A stretch of 18,646 nucleotides of DNA, from positions 1 to 18,646 of the forward strand of contig VGYW01000137.1 of the NCBI GenBank assembly GCA_016872875.1. Reading direction: 5' to 3'. Below the pieces are notes generated by a model that had not been told where the DNA came from, did no database searches, and saw only the letters and a list, made by a program, of their open reading frames with translations. The position numbers were made by a program, and so were the translations under genes. Origin of the DNA: Planctomycetota bacterium (GTDB lineage Bacteria > Planctomycetota > PUPC01 > DSUN01). This document shows, piece after piece, positions 1 to 6,031 of the stretch; the first letter of the stretch is position 1, and each line of letters opens with the position of its first letter.

Positions 1-43
1 ACACCCCCTGAATCTGCCGCACCGTTGGCTCGTACCCGCTCAT
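1..43 (-). CDS. 5' end of a gene leaving the window, possible DNA-binding regulator
   Basis: Only the first 14 codons are inside the window, reading MSGYEPTVRQIQGV from an ATG at 43-41. A Shine-Dalgarno sequence GGAGGG lies six bases before the ATG, and a good promoter lies 47 bases further upstream, so the start is well supported. The opening 'YEPTVRQIQ' resembles the N-terminus of helix-turn-helix/WYL-type regulators, which often begin with a short segment leading into the first helix. With so few residues that is a guess; the existence of a gene start is much surer than its function. Confidence 0.5.
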   Translation of the reverse strand, partial: MSGYEPTVRQIQGV

Positions 44-89
44 GGGCTACCCTCCGGGAAGGGGCTGCTCGACCGCTGCTGCCGCGCAG

Positions 90-118
90 AGCATACCCTG
101 GAATGGCCCCCATGTCAA
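90..118 (-). promoter_or_regulatory. sigma-70-type promoter for the gene leaving at base 1
   Basis: On the minus strand a perfect -35 box TTGACA (118-113) is followed by a 17-nt spacer and a -10 box TATGCT (95-90). Transcription would start near 83, giving a leader of about 40 nt before the ATG at 43. Confidence 0.6.
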
Positions 119-147
119 GCGAAATGCAGACTATTTATTGGTGTTAT

Positions 148-978
148 CTATGAATCCCACTCCTCCCCCATTCCTGCCCCTGAAACCCACCTTTCTGCCC
201 GTTTCACGCAATACGTGATCTGAGTTCTGTCAATGAAGCTCTTGTGCGTCACGCTGATGTAGTAGGCGGTGGAATGCGTCGGATACCACATGGGGCAGCC
301 GTTCTTGCGCCAGTCCTTGTACGAGCCCAGGCTGGGCGTGCCCAGGACGTGCGGATGGCAGTACTCTCCTTCCGCATAGACGATGTTCCCGAACACACCG
401 GCCGCGTAGAGCTTCGCCATCGCATAGAGGTCGTCGCGGCAGGTCGAGGTCTCGAACATGGCGTAGACCAGCCCCTTGTTCTTCCTGACGCACTCGAGGA
501 GCTTCTCGGCATCCTCGATGTCCCCGCGGAAGGCGGGGACGGCTGTCGCCACGTGCTTGCCGTGCTGCATGCACAGGATGGCGTGCTTGGCGTGAGCCGG
601 GGCGTCGGTCGCGCAGTAGATGGCCTCGATCCTGTCGTCCTTGACCATTTCCTCCAGGGAGGGATAGGTCTTCGCGCACTTAGCCTGTCGAGCCATGTCG
701 GCGCAGCGGTCGGGGAAGAGGTCGCTGACCGCGATGAGTTCGACATTCGGATGGGTCTGCAAGCTGAACTGGAGCCCGAACTGGCAGACGCCGTGGCCAA
801 CGATGCCCATCCTGATCTTGCGGTCGCTGAAGGGCTTCCAGGATTTCGACTTGTCGGCATCAGTCTGGGTCTGGTCGAATCCCTTGATGGCCTCCCCAGC
901 CTGTGCCGCGGCCGCGGCAACAGTTGCCCCAGCCGCCAGGGTGGAGGCGGAGAGGAAATGGCGACGCGAGATGTCCAT
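148..978 (-). CDS. Gfo/Idh/MocA-family oxidoreductase with Tat signal, C-terminally truncated
   Basis: The 276-residue product starts with a twin-arginine signal (RRHFLSAS, residues 5-12, then an Ala-rich stretch), so it should be exported folded. Residues 55-175 form the NAD(P)-binding Rossmann fold: MGIVGHG (57-63), an acidic residue after strand 2 (VSDLFPDR), and VATAVPAF where the family usually has EKP. The segment PTHSTAYYISVT (233-244) is typical of the exported planctomycete-type members. These enzymes oxidise or reduce sugars and inositols using a tightly bound cofactor. Similarity stops around residue 246; the last 30 residues look random and end at TAG, whereas the family usually has well over 350 residues. 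I infer that the 3' part was deleted. AAAGGAG lies seven bases before the ATG. It is the last gene of a minus-strand operon, 27 bases after the TIM-barrel gene. Confidence 0.75.
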   Translation of the reverse strand: MDISRRHFLSASTLAAGATVAAAAAQAGEAIKGFDQTQTDADKSKSWKPFSDRKIRMGIVGHGVCQFGLQFSLQTHPNVELIAVSDLFPDRCADMARQAKCAKTYPSLEEMVKDDRIEAIYCATDAPAHAKHAILCMQHGKHVATAVPAFRGDIEDAEKLLECVRKNKGLVYAMFETSTCRDDLYAMAKLYAAGVFGNIVYAEGEYCHPHVLGTPSLGSYKDWRKNGCPMWYPTHSTAYYISVTHKSFIDRTQITYCVKRAERWVSGAGMGEEWDS

Positions 979-1005
979 GAGGGCTCTCCTTTCGAATGCC
1001 GGCGC

Positions 1006-1851
1006 TCACCGTGCCAGGTCAGAATGCGGCGATTCGCCCATGAGCTGCGAGAAGTTGGCCTCCAGGAACGCCAAACGCTCCGCGGGGGTCTGCCCGTCCA
1101 GGGCCGCCTCGTAGTGGAAGGGGCCGCGGAAGCCGGCGGCACGCAGGGCGGTCAGGAACGCGGCCCAGTCAATCACGCCGCGGAGGGGCGGCCAGTGCTT
1201 CTCGTCCACCCCGTCGTAGTCAGAGCAGTGCAGAGCGAATAGCCGTGGGCCGAGACGGCGGACCACCTCGGGGAGCGCACCGAACCCGTCCATGAGGTGG
1301 TTGGTGTCGAGGCAGACGCCGCCGACCTCTGGGTTCACACCATCGAGGAGTTCGAGCAGCTCCCCAGCCGAGCGCCCCAGGCACGTGCGCGGGAGGAGTT
1401 CGATGGCAACTCGAACGCCAGCCGCGCGGGCCATCGCCGCAATGGTCTCGATGCTCCGCCTGGATTGCTGGATTCGCGTTGCCCGCTCTCCGTCGCCAAT
1501 CGGCTCCGAACTGGGGTGCACGATCACCATGCGAGCGCCCATCTGGATCGCCAGCTCAAGAGCTACCTGGACAGCGCGAATGCCTGCCGACCGGACGGTA
1601 GCATCGAGCGACGAGATGTCCAGTGGCGCGCCGAAGTTCGCATGAACCGTGCGCGGCTCCACGCCTGCCTGAGCGAGGGCCCGGCGGGCCGCCCGCACAT
1701 GAGCATCGTCCTTCCTGAAGGTCGGTTCCCATAGTTCCACACACTTCACCGACGACCCAGCGAGGAGCCCCATTGTGTCAACCTGCTGCTCGCGGTCCAG
1801 CATGTGAAGTGATACGCCCAGCGGAAATCGCGGAGCGGCTGATGCTTCCAT
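1006..1851 (-). CDS. sugar phosphate isomerase/epimerase (xylose isomerase-like TIM barrel)
   Basis: This 281-residue protein has the length and pattern of the AP-endonuclease/xylose-isomerase-like TIM-barrel family. Likely metal ligands fall at the expected strand ends: E151 in VAIELLPR, D182 and H185 in CLDTNHL, H208 in FALHCSDYDG, and E248 in FHYEA; H112 in VIVHPSSE is another usual active-site residue. Members isomerise or epimerise small sugars or ketoacids with a divalent metal. No signal peptide is visible, so it is probably cytoplasmic. The start is supported by GGAGAGG five bases upstream of the ATG. It lies 37 bases after the sialidase-like gene and 27 bases before the Gfo/Idh gene, a common pairing in sugar catabolism. 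It is the only complete-looking gene in the first 5.8 kb. The substrate cannot be told from sequence. Confidence 0.8.
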   Translation of the reverse strand: MEASAAPRFPLGVSLHMLDREQQVDTMGLLAGSSVKCVELWEPTFRKDDAHVRAARRALAQAGVEPRTVHANFGAPLDISSLDATVRSAGIRAVQVALELAIQMGARMVIVHPSSEPIGDGERATRIQQSRRSIETIAAMARAAGVRVAIELLPRTCLGRSAGELLELLDGVNPEVGGVCLDTNHLMDGFGALPEVVRRLGPRLFALHCSDYDGVDEKHWPPLRGVIDWAAFLTALRAAGFRGPFHYEAALDGQTPAERLAFLEANFSQLMGESPHSDLAR

Positions 1852-1888
1852 ATCTTCCTCTCCTGCAAGGGTAACACGATTCCCTGGC

Positions 1889-2308
1889 TCATTCGGCAGC
1901 CAGCGCTCTCAGCGGGACAGTCGTTAGGACGCAGTGATGCTTCTCCGAGGTGTAGACTACGTAGAGCTTCCCGCCGAACTCGGCTGCGCACGGGTAAGAC
2001 CACTCGGGTCCGGCCTTCAGGGCGTCGCAGTAGCCGTCGCGAATCTTCCACATCCTCGAGAATGCCTTCTGCCCGGGACGGCTCACTGCGACGACCAACA
2101 GGTCGCGGCGGACGCGGCTCGGCAGGTTGCACAGCAGGTAGCGCTGGCCCGTGCTGAGGGTGCCCGCGTAGATCTTTGATGCCGCCATCGGAAAGTTGTG
2201 CTCGCTCGGCGCCGACCACGTGCGGCCGTAGTCGTGGCTGAAGAAGACAAGCGAGTTCCCCGACTCCCGCCGCACCAGGGCAATGACAGCCGCCGAGACG
2301 TTTGGCAT
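1889..2308 (-). CDS. sialidase/BNR-repeat protein, shortened remnant
   Basis: The 139-residue product reads like the C-terminal half of an exo-sialidase-type beta-propeller. An Asp-box, SHDYGRTW (residues 24-31), is followed by SKIYAGTL...RYLLCNLP, a blade made of LLVVAVSRPG, and the closing strand KLYVVYTSEKHHCVLTTVPL. Full-length relatives are about two to three times longer and carry an Arg triad that is not complete here. I chose ATG 2308 because GAGGAG lies seven bases before it and a TTGCAT/TATAAT promoter ends about 30 bases upstream; the frame stays open further upstream but over the promoter. An intact promoter and start in front of a half-protein suggests an internal deletion after the first few codons, not loss of the whole 5' end. 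First gene of the minus-strand operon. Confidence 0.6.
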   Translation of the reverse strand: MPNVSAAVIALVRRESGNSLVFFSHDYGRTWSAPSEHNFPMAASKIYAGTLSTGQRYLLCNLPSRVRRDLLVVAVSRPGQKAFSRMWKIRDGYCDALKAGPEWSYPCAAEFGGKLYVVYTSEKHHCVLTTVPLRALAAE

Positions 2309-2336
2309 GGCATCTCTCCTCGGGGCACTGCGCTGC

Positions 2337-2364
2337 ATTATAGCTGCATGCACCACGGATGCAA
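2337..2364 (-). promoter_or_regulatory. promoter of the sialidase-like/TIM-barrel/Gfo operon
   Basis: On the minus strand, TTGCAT (2364-2359), a 16-nt spacer and a perfect TATAAT (2342-2337). The predicted start of transcription is near 2330, about 22 nt before the ATG at 2308. A GCTGCAT direct repeat flanks the -10 box. Confidence 0.65.
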
Positions 2365-2395
2365 AGAAGGAGCCGCGACCAGGCGGCTGGCGAGA

Positions 2396-2424
2396 TTGCG
2401 CATCTGTCGGCGTCGCAGTATCCT
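2396..2424 (+). promoter_or_regulatory. weak candidate promoter for the GH10 remnant
   Basis: TTGCGC (2396-2401), a 17-nt spacer and TATCCT (2419-2424), about 58 bases before the GH10 start. The -35 box matches only three of six consensus positions, so this is tentative. Confidence 0.3.
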
Positions 2425-2481
2425 CTATGCCGAGCCCTACCCAAGAGCACGGTCGCCTGGCTACCGGAAGGAGCACGAACC

Positions 2482-3392
2482 ATGAGAGGCGGACCTCACC
2501 CCGCACGACAACTGGCGGTGGTGGCATCGGCCGTCGCAGCCGTCCTCGCCCTCCTGGGCGCGGCGGCGCAAGGCCAGGCGCCCGAATCCTACCGCACGTT
2601 GTGGAGCGACCCGGCCGTGGCGGACCGCATCGAGCGGAACATCGAGATGTACCGCAAGGGCGACGCGACGATCGCGGTCGTCGGCCGCGACGGCAAGCCG
2701 GTCGCCGGGGCCTCGGTCGAGGCCCAGCAGCAAACCCACGAGTTCCTCTTCGGCTGCAACGCGTTCGTGCTCGGCCAGCTCAAGCCCGAGGAACTCGAAC
2801 GGCGCTACGAGGAGGCATTCGCGAAGCTGTTCAACTTCGCTACCGTGCCGTTCCACTGGTCAGGCACCGAGCCAACCAAGGGCGAGCTGCGGCATGCAGA
2901 ACCAGCGCGCGACATCTGGCGCCGGCCGCCGCCGGACCGGTTTGTGGCGTGGGCCGCGAAGAACGGCTTCACGCTCAAGGGGCATCCCTTACCGAGATCA
3001 CCATCCCCTCGGCAGGCGCGGGGGGCGACGAGCTTCAGGTCCAAGTCGTTCGCCACCACTACCGGCTTTGGTTCAGCGCTCCGCGAATGGCCGGCATCAC
3101 GTGGTGGAATCTAGGCGATGGCACCGCTGTCCAGGGCGAGAATGAAGCGAAGGGCGGCCTGATGGATGCCGAGATGAGGCCGAAGCCCGCCTACGTCGCG
3201 CTCGACCGGCTGATCAACCAGGAGTGGAGGACCCGCGTGGCCGCCAAGACCGACGCGAACGGCGTCGTCCGCTTCCGCGGCTTCTACGGCAAATACGCTG
3301 TGAAAGTCACCGTCGGGGCGCAGACCCAAGAGTTCCCGGTTGACCTGGCCAGGGCCGGCCAGGCCACGTTCCAGCTCACGCTGAAGCCGTGA
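2482..3392 (+). pseudogene. endo-1,4-beta-xylanase (GH10) with internal deletion and frame change
   Basis: An ATG at 2482, eight bases after GGAAGGAG, opens a signal peptide (LAVVASAVAAVLALLG) and an N-terminal beta-domain (DATIAVVGRDGKPVAGASV). The start of a GH10 barrel follows: FLFGCNAFVLGQ, then FNFATVPFHWSGTEPTKGE and FTLKGHPL. At about 2986-2990 the reading jumps to LTEITIP in another frame, which carries the expected nucleophile Glu (codon 2994-2996), then GITWWNLGDGTA near the barrel end and a C-terminal beta-domain ending at the stop at 3390-3392. Everything between the GHPL strand and the nucleophile strand is missing, including the segment that should hold the acid/base Glu. Both the missing barrel core and the frame change make a working xylanase implausible. 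Read in its original frame alone, the product would stop at 3114. Confidence 0.75.
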
Positions 3393-3416
3393 CGCTCCCA
3401 GGGCTTGGCCATCAGC

Positions 3417-3464
3417 CCCGCTGCCCGCTCCCGTCACAATCGCGACCTTGCCCTTCAGCTTCAT
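3417..3464 (-). pseudogene. 5' remnant of a short-chain dehydrogenase/reductase
   Basis: Sixteen codons read MKLKGKVAIVTGAGSG, the very characteristic N-terminus of the SDR family (first beta strand plus the start of the TGxxxGxG cofactor loop). AAGGGAG lies nine bases upstream of this ATG; an in-frame ATG at 3473 is an alternative start. The similarity breaks off in the middle of the glycine motif. The frame then runs antisense through the end of the GH10 remnant, whose stop is only 24 bases away. The rest of the roughly 250-residue enzyme is gone. Confidence 0.55.
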
Positions 3465-3473
3465 ACGTCCCAT

Positions 3474-3779
3474 CTCCCTTCCAAGGTTACCCGCGCCCAG
3501 CCGCTCTCACTCCGCGAAGAGGCCGCGGGAGACGAAGTCGGCGCGTCACAGACGCTGCGAGCCTCGGCGCCCTTGCCCTCGGCATTCCAGGCGTCCGCCG
3601 TGCGGTTGAGCGCCTCAAGGCCTGGGCGACCAGACAGGCCGCCAGAAGCACGGGCGATGGTCCGAGTTCCAGGGGCTGTCTCGGGGGACGATTCTGGCAT
3701 GCGTGGGCAGTTCCAGTGCCAGGGAGTAGAGCGCCGGAGCTGTCCCGTTACCATGTTTGCGTCCTTTCGGGTTTGCCTC
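3474..3779. other. stretch without a recognisable gene
   Basis: I see no convincing coding region here on either strand. Short open frames exist but have no start context or recognisable motif. It may hold upstream sequence of the truncated SDR gene or decayed remnants. Confidence 0.5.
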
Positions 3780-3808
3780 TCGACACCGGACTGTGAGCCT
3801 GATACACT
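3780..3808 (+). promoter_or_regulatory. candidate promoter with extended -10
   Basis: TCGACA (five of six matches to TTGACA, 3780-3785), a 17-nt spacer, and TACACT (3803-3808) preceded by TG at the extended -10 position. It points at the secreted-protein gene starting at 3974, leaving an untranslated leader of about 160 nt in which I see no gene. Confidence 0.4.
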
Positions 3809-3973
3809 GGCCGCTGGACAGGAGGAGCAATCCCGACGGACGGAAGAAGCGGAGGCGTGTGGGGCCAGATGGCGGCATCTTCCAGCGGGTTGCAGGCACA
3901 TGCTGCGTGGTGCGGCGCCGCGCGGCCCCCGCGGGCGAGTCTCGTGCCCTCAGCCACAACCCCCAAGGCATCC

Positions 3974-5131
3974 ATGCGTACACACCCAGCGTTCACCGGC
4001 ATCCTCGCAGCCGTGCTCCTGGCGGCCGGAGCCGATGCACAGAGTATCGCCGTCCTCAAGGGGCGCGGGAACCACGGCACGGGATTCAACGTGGCTTTCC
4101 AGAAACTCGGTTGGGAGCCCAGGTTCTTCGCATGCACCAAGGAAGGCATGGCCGACTTCACGTCCTCCATCGCCCGCTACGACGTCGTCCTCTCCGTCCC
4201 GCTCTTCAACTATGCGGGCGACAAGTGGATGCTGGCGAAGGAGGCCACGGACACGAAGAAGATCAATGCCTGGCTCGAAAAGGGCGGCATGCTCGTGATG
4301 GCCGACGGCAGCACCGCGCTCCGCCAGCCCAGCGAGAAGATCCTCGAAAACTACTACGCCAACAGCCAGCTCCGCAAGCCTGGCGCCATGGTCAAGGCCT
4401 TCGAACTCTCCGACTTCGCTGTCGGCAAGGGCCGCCTGAAGATGGAGCTCCTGAAGGCAGCGCCCGCGGGCTCCTCGGTCACCTATGAGATCATCAGCGC
4501 CGAGAACAAGACGCAGTCCTTCACCGCGAACATCGTCGGCGCCGCCTGCGAACTGGACTTCACCATCACCTCCCGCGGGCCCGTCACGGCGTCGCTGCTC
4601 CTCAACACGCAGGCCGGCCGCAAGACGCTCTTCCGCCGCCGCGCCGAGCTTCCCTCGCTCCTGACAATTTCCCCGAACGCCTATCACGGCATCCTCTCCA
4701 CGAAGCGCCGCCTGCCCGACGTGGACTTCAAGGTCTCCCTGGCGCACGATGCGCGCGGCATCTTCTGGTACTGCTGGAAGCAGGCTGGCGGCGGCCCCCT
4801 CGGCATCGGTTTGCACGACAACGAGGCCTGCCAGAAGGAGATCGCGAAGCTCTGCGAGGAGATCAAGGTGATGACGCCCGGCCTCACGTCCGCGGTCCGC
4901 CGGCCGTTCGGGGAGGGCGACATCCACGGCATCGTCTGCGGCGACCGCCCGGGCAGCCGCTTCCTCACCATGGTCAACGTGAGCAGCAAGCAGGTCTTCG
5001 AGGACAAGCCCGCCGAGCTCGTGGACGGCCGCATCCAGCCGATGTGTTCGCCATCGCGAACATCGAGCGCTTCGACGAGCTGCCGGCCGACAAGCACCCG
5101 AAGGCGATCTTCCCCGAGACCCGCTCGGTGA
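3974..5131 (+). CDS. secreted glycosidase-like protein, truncated by fusion
   Basis: The start at 3974 gives a clear signal peptide (MRTHPAFTGILAAVLLAAGA, then DAQ); AAGG lies six bases upstream. Residues 24-115 look like an alpha/beta amidotransferase-like or ThuA-like fold (SIAVLKGRGNHG, YDVVLSVPLFNY, INAWLEKGGMLVMADG). Residues 160-256 form a beta-sandwich ending YHGILSTKRRLPDVDFKVSL. Residues 257-340 (AHDARGIFWYCWKQAGGGPLG to MVNVSS) resemble the end of a glycoside hydrolase barrel plus its following strand. The jump near residue 256 (about base 4741) probably marks an in-frame loss of most of the barrel; this is inference from motif order. Native sequence ends at residue 355 (base 5038). 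The last 30 residues are an out-of-frame reading of the next fragment. I cannot name an exact family. Confidence 0.55.
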   Translation: MRTHPAFTGILAAVLLAAGADAQSIAVLKGRGNHGTGFNVAFQKLGWEPRFFACTKEGMADFTSSIARYDVVLSVPLFNYAGDKWMLAKEATDTKKINAWLEKGGMLVMADGSTALRQPSEKILENYYANSQLRKPGAMVKAFELSDFAVGKGRLKMELLKAAPAGSSVTYEIISAENKTQSFTANIVGAACELDFTITSRGPVTASLLLNTQAGRKTLFRRRAELPSLLTISPNAYHGILSTKRRLPDVDFKVSLAHDARGIFWYCWKQAGGGPLGIGLHDNEACQKEIAKLCEEIKVMTPGLTSAVRRPFGEGDIHGIVCGDRPGSRFLTMVNVSSKQVFEDKPAELVDGRIQPMCSPSRTSSASTSCRPTSTRRRSSPRPAR

Positions 5132-5436
5132 TCGTGCTCGGCCGCCGCGTCCCGCGTGGCGCCCTGCGCGGGGTGGAGGAAGGCACCAACTTCACCAACT
5201 ACAGTCTCTACGGCTACGAGTGGCTCGACAACCGCTTCACCTCGCTCACCACCTACCAGGTCGGCGAGTTCCTCGAGGACAGCGGATCGGAGGCCGTGCC
5301 GCTGCCCAACCTGCCGCCCGAGGTGCCGCCCATGGGCGTGAAAGTGAGGAAGGATCTGCCGCCGCCCAGAATGCACCGTGAGCCCACAGAGCCGGCCGCT
5401 GTGCGCCAGCACGGAGGCTGCCGCAGGCATCGCTGA
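5038..5436 (+). pseudogene. internal fragment of an epoxyqueuosine reductase-like iron-sulfur protein
   Basis: Read in the +1 frame relative to the preceding gene, the sequence is ADVFAIANIERFDEL, then IFPETRSVIVLGRRVPRG and FLEDSGSEAVPLPNLPPE. This is the N-terminal region of QueG-like/(Fe-S)-binding proteins, a family that binds a cobalamin-type cofactor and 4Fe-4S clusters. It has no start codon or ribosome site of its own. It begins directly at the fusion point with the secreted-protein gene, and similarity stops at about 5369 (KVRKDLPPP), before any cluster-binding cysteines. The frame runs on to a stop at 5434-5436. It is a non-functional remnant lacking both ends. Confidence 0.55.
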
Positions 5437-5652
5437 AAGAACCGCCGATGGCGTCTTCGACTTGCACGCGACGCGGCACACGTATATCAGCAAGCTCGCC
5501 CCGTCCAACATCCCGGTGCCGATCGCTCAGCGGCTTGCTCGCCACAGCACACCCACGCTGACGTTGAACGTCTACACCCACGTGGATGATGCCATCAGGG
5601 GACAGGCTGTGGAGGGGCTGCCGGTGGCGGGGGCGGACGCTACCCCACAGCC
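5417..5652 (+). pseudogene. C-terminal remnant of a tyrosine recombinase (integrase)
   Basis: The sequence AAGIAERTADGVFDLHATRHTYISKL, continued by IAQRLARHSTPTLTLNVYTHVD (split here: LARHSTPTLTL, NVYTH), is the C-terminal catalytic part of a phage-type integrase. It carries the box II H-x-x-R (bases 5465-5476), the following conserved His in LARHS, and the nucleophile Tyr in NVYTH (5573-5575). The N-terminal arm-binding and core-binding domains, the box I Arg and the Lys are absent. No start is visible, and it is joined to the QueG-like fragment at roughly 5370-5417. The frame lacks a stop until the selenocysteine TGA of selD, so the end given is an estimate. Its position about 200 bases before a tRNA-Sec gene is notable, since tRNA genes are common integrase targets. 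Confidence 0.6.
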
Positions 5653-5777
5653 CGTTGCGGAGCCCCGTGTCTTGCCACACCGTGGCGTCTCGTACCGCCC
5701 TTCGCCTGTAGCGCGGGTACAGCGCGCACAGTTCCCCAGAGGCGCTGGAACCATCAACACTGGTCGCCATGAGGGAC

Positions 5778-5807
5778 TTGACACGGGCGGTGCTAAGGCA
5801 TTATCAT
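5778..5807 (+). promoter_or_regulatory. promoter of the tRNA-Sec/selD unit
   Basis: Perfect TTGACA (5778-5783), an 18-nt spacer, and TATCAT (5802-5807, five of six). Transcription would start near 5814, about 37 nt before the mature tRNA. No promoter-like site or terminator is obvious between the tRNA and selD, so both may be on one transcript. Confidence 0.65.
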
Positions 5808-5850
5808 GTGGAGCGCTGGTAGACACTTGTCACCACTCGTCTGCGATTCC

Positions 5851-5946
5851 GGAAGGGACGGGGTCTGGTGGCCCCACTGGTCTTCAAAACCAGTTGCGGG
5901 CAGATAAAACTGCCCGTGGTGGGTTCGATTCCTACCCCTTCCGCCA
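5851..5946 (+). tRNA. selC: tRNA-Sec (anticodon TCA)
   Basis: The 96-nt gene folds into a selenocysteine tRNA. The acceptor stem is GGAAGGG (5851-5857) with CCCTTCC (5936-5942), then discriminator G and encoded CCA. The D arm has the six base pairs and four-base loop typical of bacterial tRNA-Sec (5860-5865 with 5870-5875, loop TGGT). The anticodon arm is CTGGT/ACCAG with loop CTTCAAA, placing TCA at 5884-5886. The long variable arm is a perfect 7-bp stem CGGGCAG/CTGCCCG (5897-5916). The T arm is GTGGG/CCTAC around TTCGATT. It reads UGA codons and is charged with serine, then converted to selenocysteine by SelA using selenophosphate. One oddity is that acceptor plus T stem total 12 bp, where the usual bacterial form has 8+5. 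SelA and SelB are not in the window. Confidence 0.95.
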
Positions 5947-6031
5947 TCCCCCTGTTTGCGAGGGGCGTAGCCGCAACCGTCCCGGTTGCGGTCGGCAAGC
6001 GGGACCCTTGCCGCTACCTCGTGAGAGAGCG

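Noticed and set aside
3461..3901. Minus-strand open frames upstream of the SDR remnant
   Set aside because: Several overlapping frames of similar length exist. None has a start signal, recognisable motif or coding-like composition.
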